Positions 63,200-64,000 of a stretch of DNA of 64,000 nt are shown piece after piece. Position 1 is the stretch's first letter; every line of letters starts with the position of its first letter. Source of the DNA: Berberis thunbergii (Eukaryota > Streptophyta > Magnoliopsida > Ranunculales > Berberidaceae); contig QNQO01006234.1 of assembly GCA_003290165.1 (NCBI GenBank), positions 162,947 to 226,946 on the forward strand, in the 5' to 3' direction. Under the pieces are notes generated by a model. The model saw only the letters and a program-made list of their open reading frames with translations. It was not told the DNA's origin and made no database searches. The translations under genes and the position numbers were made by a program.

Positions 63200-63720
63200 C
63201 TGGTAGGTTGGGGTCCATTTGCGATTGACGATGTTTTTGCAGCGGCTCCTCTACTCGTGACATTGATTTCTATCTATTCCAGGCCTTCATTGTTGTATAG
63301 TGGCATTCACGTGCAGCTGCTGATCTCTTTTGATGACCTTGGCATCGTCATTAGTGTGATACTTCAGACGTTGATGCATAGTAGAGGACATTGCACCCAT
63401 CTCGTGTATCCAAGGTCTTTCGAGAAGCACGTTGTACGTGGGTGGTGCGTCGACAACAAAAAAAATCCATTAATAGGACTCCTTGTTACTTGGCTCTTCT
63501 GCTTCGACTAGTAATTGAATCATTCCGAGTGGGCGGCACTGTTCTCCGCCGAAACCTACCATTGGCTGGTCGTTGGGTGTGAGCATCTATTCACTGAACC
63601 GCATCTTGCAGAATGCCATCATGTACAGGAGGTTGACTGAGCTACCCGTATCGACTAGTACTCTCTTGATCTCCCACCTCACTATCAATACTGAAATCAT
63701 CAAGGAACGTTATGGGGGAA
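63200..63720 (-). pseudogene. Protease remnant of B5
   Basis: The active-site block DTGSSVNLLY reads at 63654-63625 with an intact catalytic triplet. FVVDAPPTYNVLLERPW-like C-terminal sequence lies near 63470-63410. Single-base shifts break the frame. Confidence 0.82.
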
Positions 63721-63849
63721 ATGAACAACATTTTCATCCTCTTTGTAAAATATCAGAGTTTGTTGAGTTGTTCTGGCGCATTGTACATAAGGCTCCAGAT
63801 ATTAGATCCTTGTCCGTAAATCCCGGATTGATCACTTCCGTGATCGATT

Positions 63850-64000
63850 AGATCGTTCATTCTCTCCAGCTATGTCATGTAGGACATATATCACCTCTCT
63901 GGGATGTTCGTTTGACCCGCGCGTAGCGATCGCCTTCTCTTTCCCTTTAGACTGCTTGTCTTTAGCAAGACGAATTCTCTGAGTCCCTCTTTCTAGACCA
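63850..64000 (-). pseudogene. End of gag of B5 (partial)
   Basis: Lysine-rich late gag sequence (SLKGKEKAIATRG, near 63960-63925, followed by REVIYVLHD-type residues). The related REVIYVL/GIIYVL pattern precedes protease in A2 and A4. The gene continues beyond the window. Confidence 0.55.

Larger units (their letters stand above)
55704..64000 (-). mobile_element. Tat element B5 (continues past window)
   Basis: A minus-strand family B element inserted in the copia 3' LTR: 3' LTR, polypurine tract, antisense extra ORF, 77-bp tandem repeats, integrase, RNase H modules, RT, protease and the end of gag at the window edge. It is the most complete layout of the family in this window. The left flank AAAAT is one half of the expected 5-bp target duplication. 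Confidence 0.87.

Overview
This is plant nuclear DNA made almost entirely of transposable elements nested inside one another. The evidence is Ty3/gypsy elements with tRNA-Arg-like primer sites and an extra antisense ORF, typical of the plant Tat lineage, together with one Ty1/copia element and a CACTA transposon. The transposon carries exons of plant genes (cellulose synthase, auxin response factor, 12-oxophytodienoate reductase, Shaker K+ channel). The species cannot be named; a flowering plant is safe. I see no intact host gene, rRNA, tRNA or CRISPR array. Nearly every coding region is broken by stops, frameshifts or deletions.

Layout. (1) 1-16762: minus-strand gypsy element A1, cut at its 3' LTR by the window start and split by a plus-strand relative, A2 (about 5254-12846). 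(2) 16763-18213: the 3' end of a plus-strand element B1, then a lone LTR B2 (18221-18743) and an (AAT)n tract. (3) 18813-25972: minus-strand, pol-less element B3. (4) 25977-48966: plus-strand element B4, which has gag, protease, RT, RNase H and integrase but is split by minus-strand element A4 (28231-43150). A4 is itself split by a 10.1-kb CACTA transposon (30342-40453). (5) 48967-49816: about 850 bp that I cannot assign. (6) 49817-55703: a Ty1/copia element whose 3' LTR is interrupted by (7) minus-strand element B5, running past the window end.

The most interesting object is the CACTA transposon. It is flanked by a 3-bp direct repeat (TGT), and the A4 sequence continues across it. Instead of a transposase it holds exon pieces, introns included, from at least eight unrelated host genes, all on the plus strand: a serine carboxypeptidase-like protein, a GH1 beta-glucosidase, an AKT1-type K+ channel, a cellulose synthase, a NEK-type kinase, a BRWD-type WD40 protein, an ARF2-like auxin response factor and a 12-oxophytodienoate reductase. 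Several exons keep open frames and GT/AG borders. It is therefore a multi-gene Pack-CACTA that could make chimeric transcripts or small RNAs against the parent genes.

The gypsy elements fall into two related LTR families (A and B). Both start with TGATGATACA, both carry a stem-loop beside a shared GCATCGGAGTG-type motif, and most copies have tandem repeats at the same internal place plus an antisense ORF of the Transposase_28-like type. Two copies (A2, A4) keep only gag and protease and one (B3) only gag, so they depended on relatives for replication.
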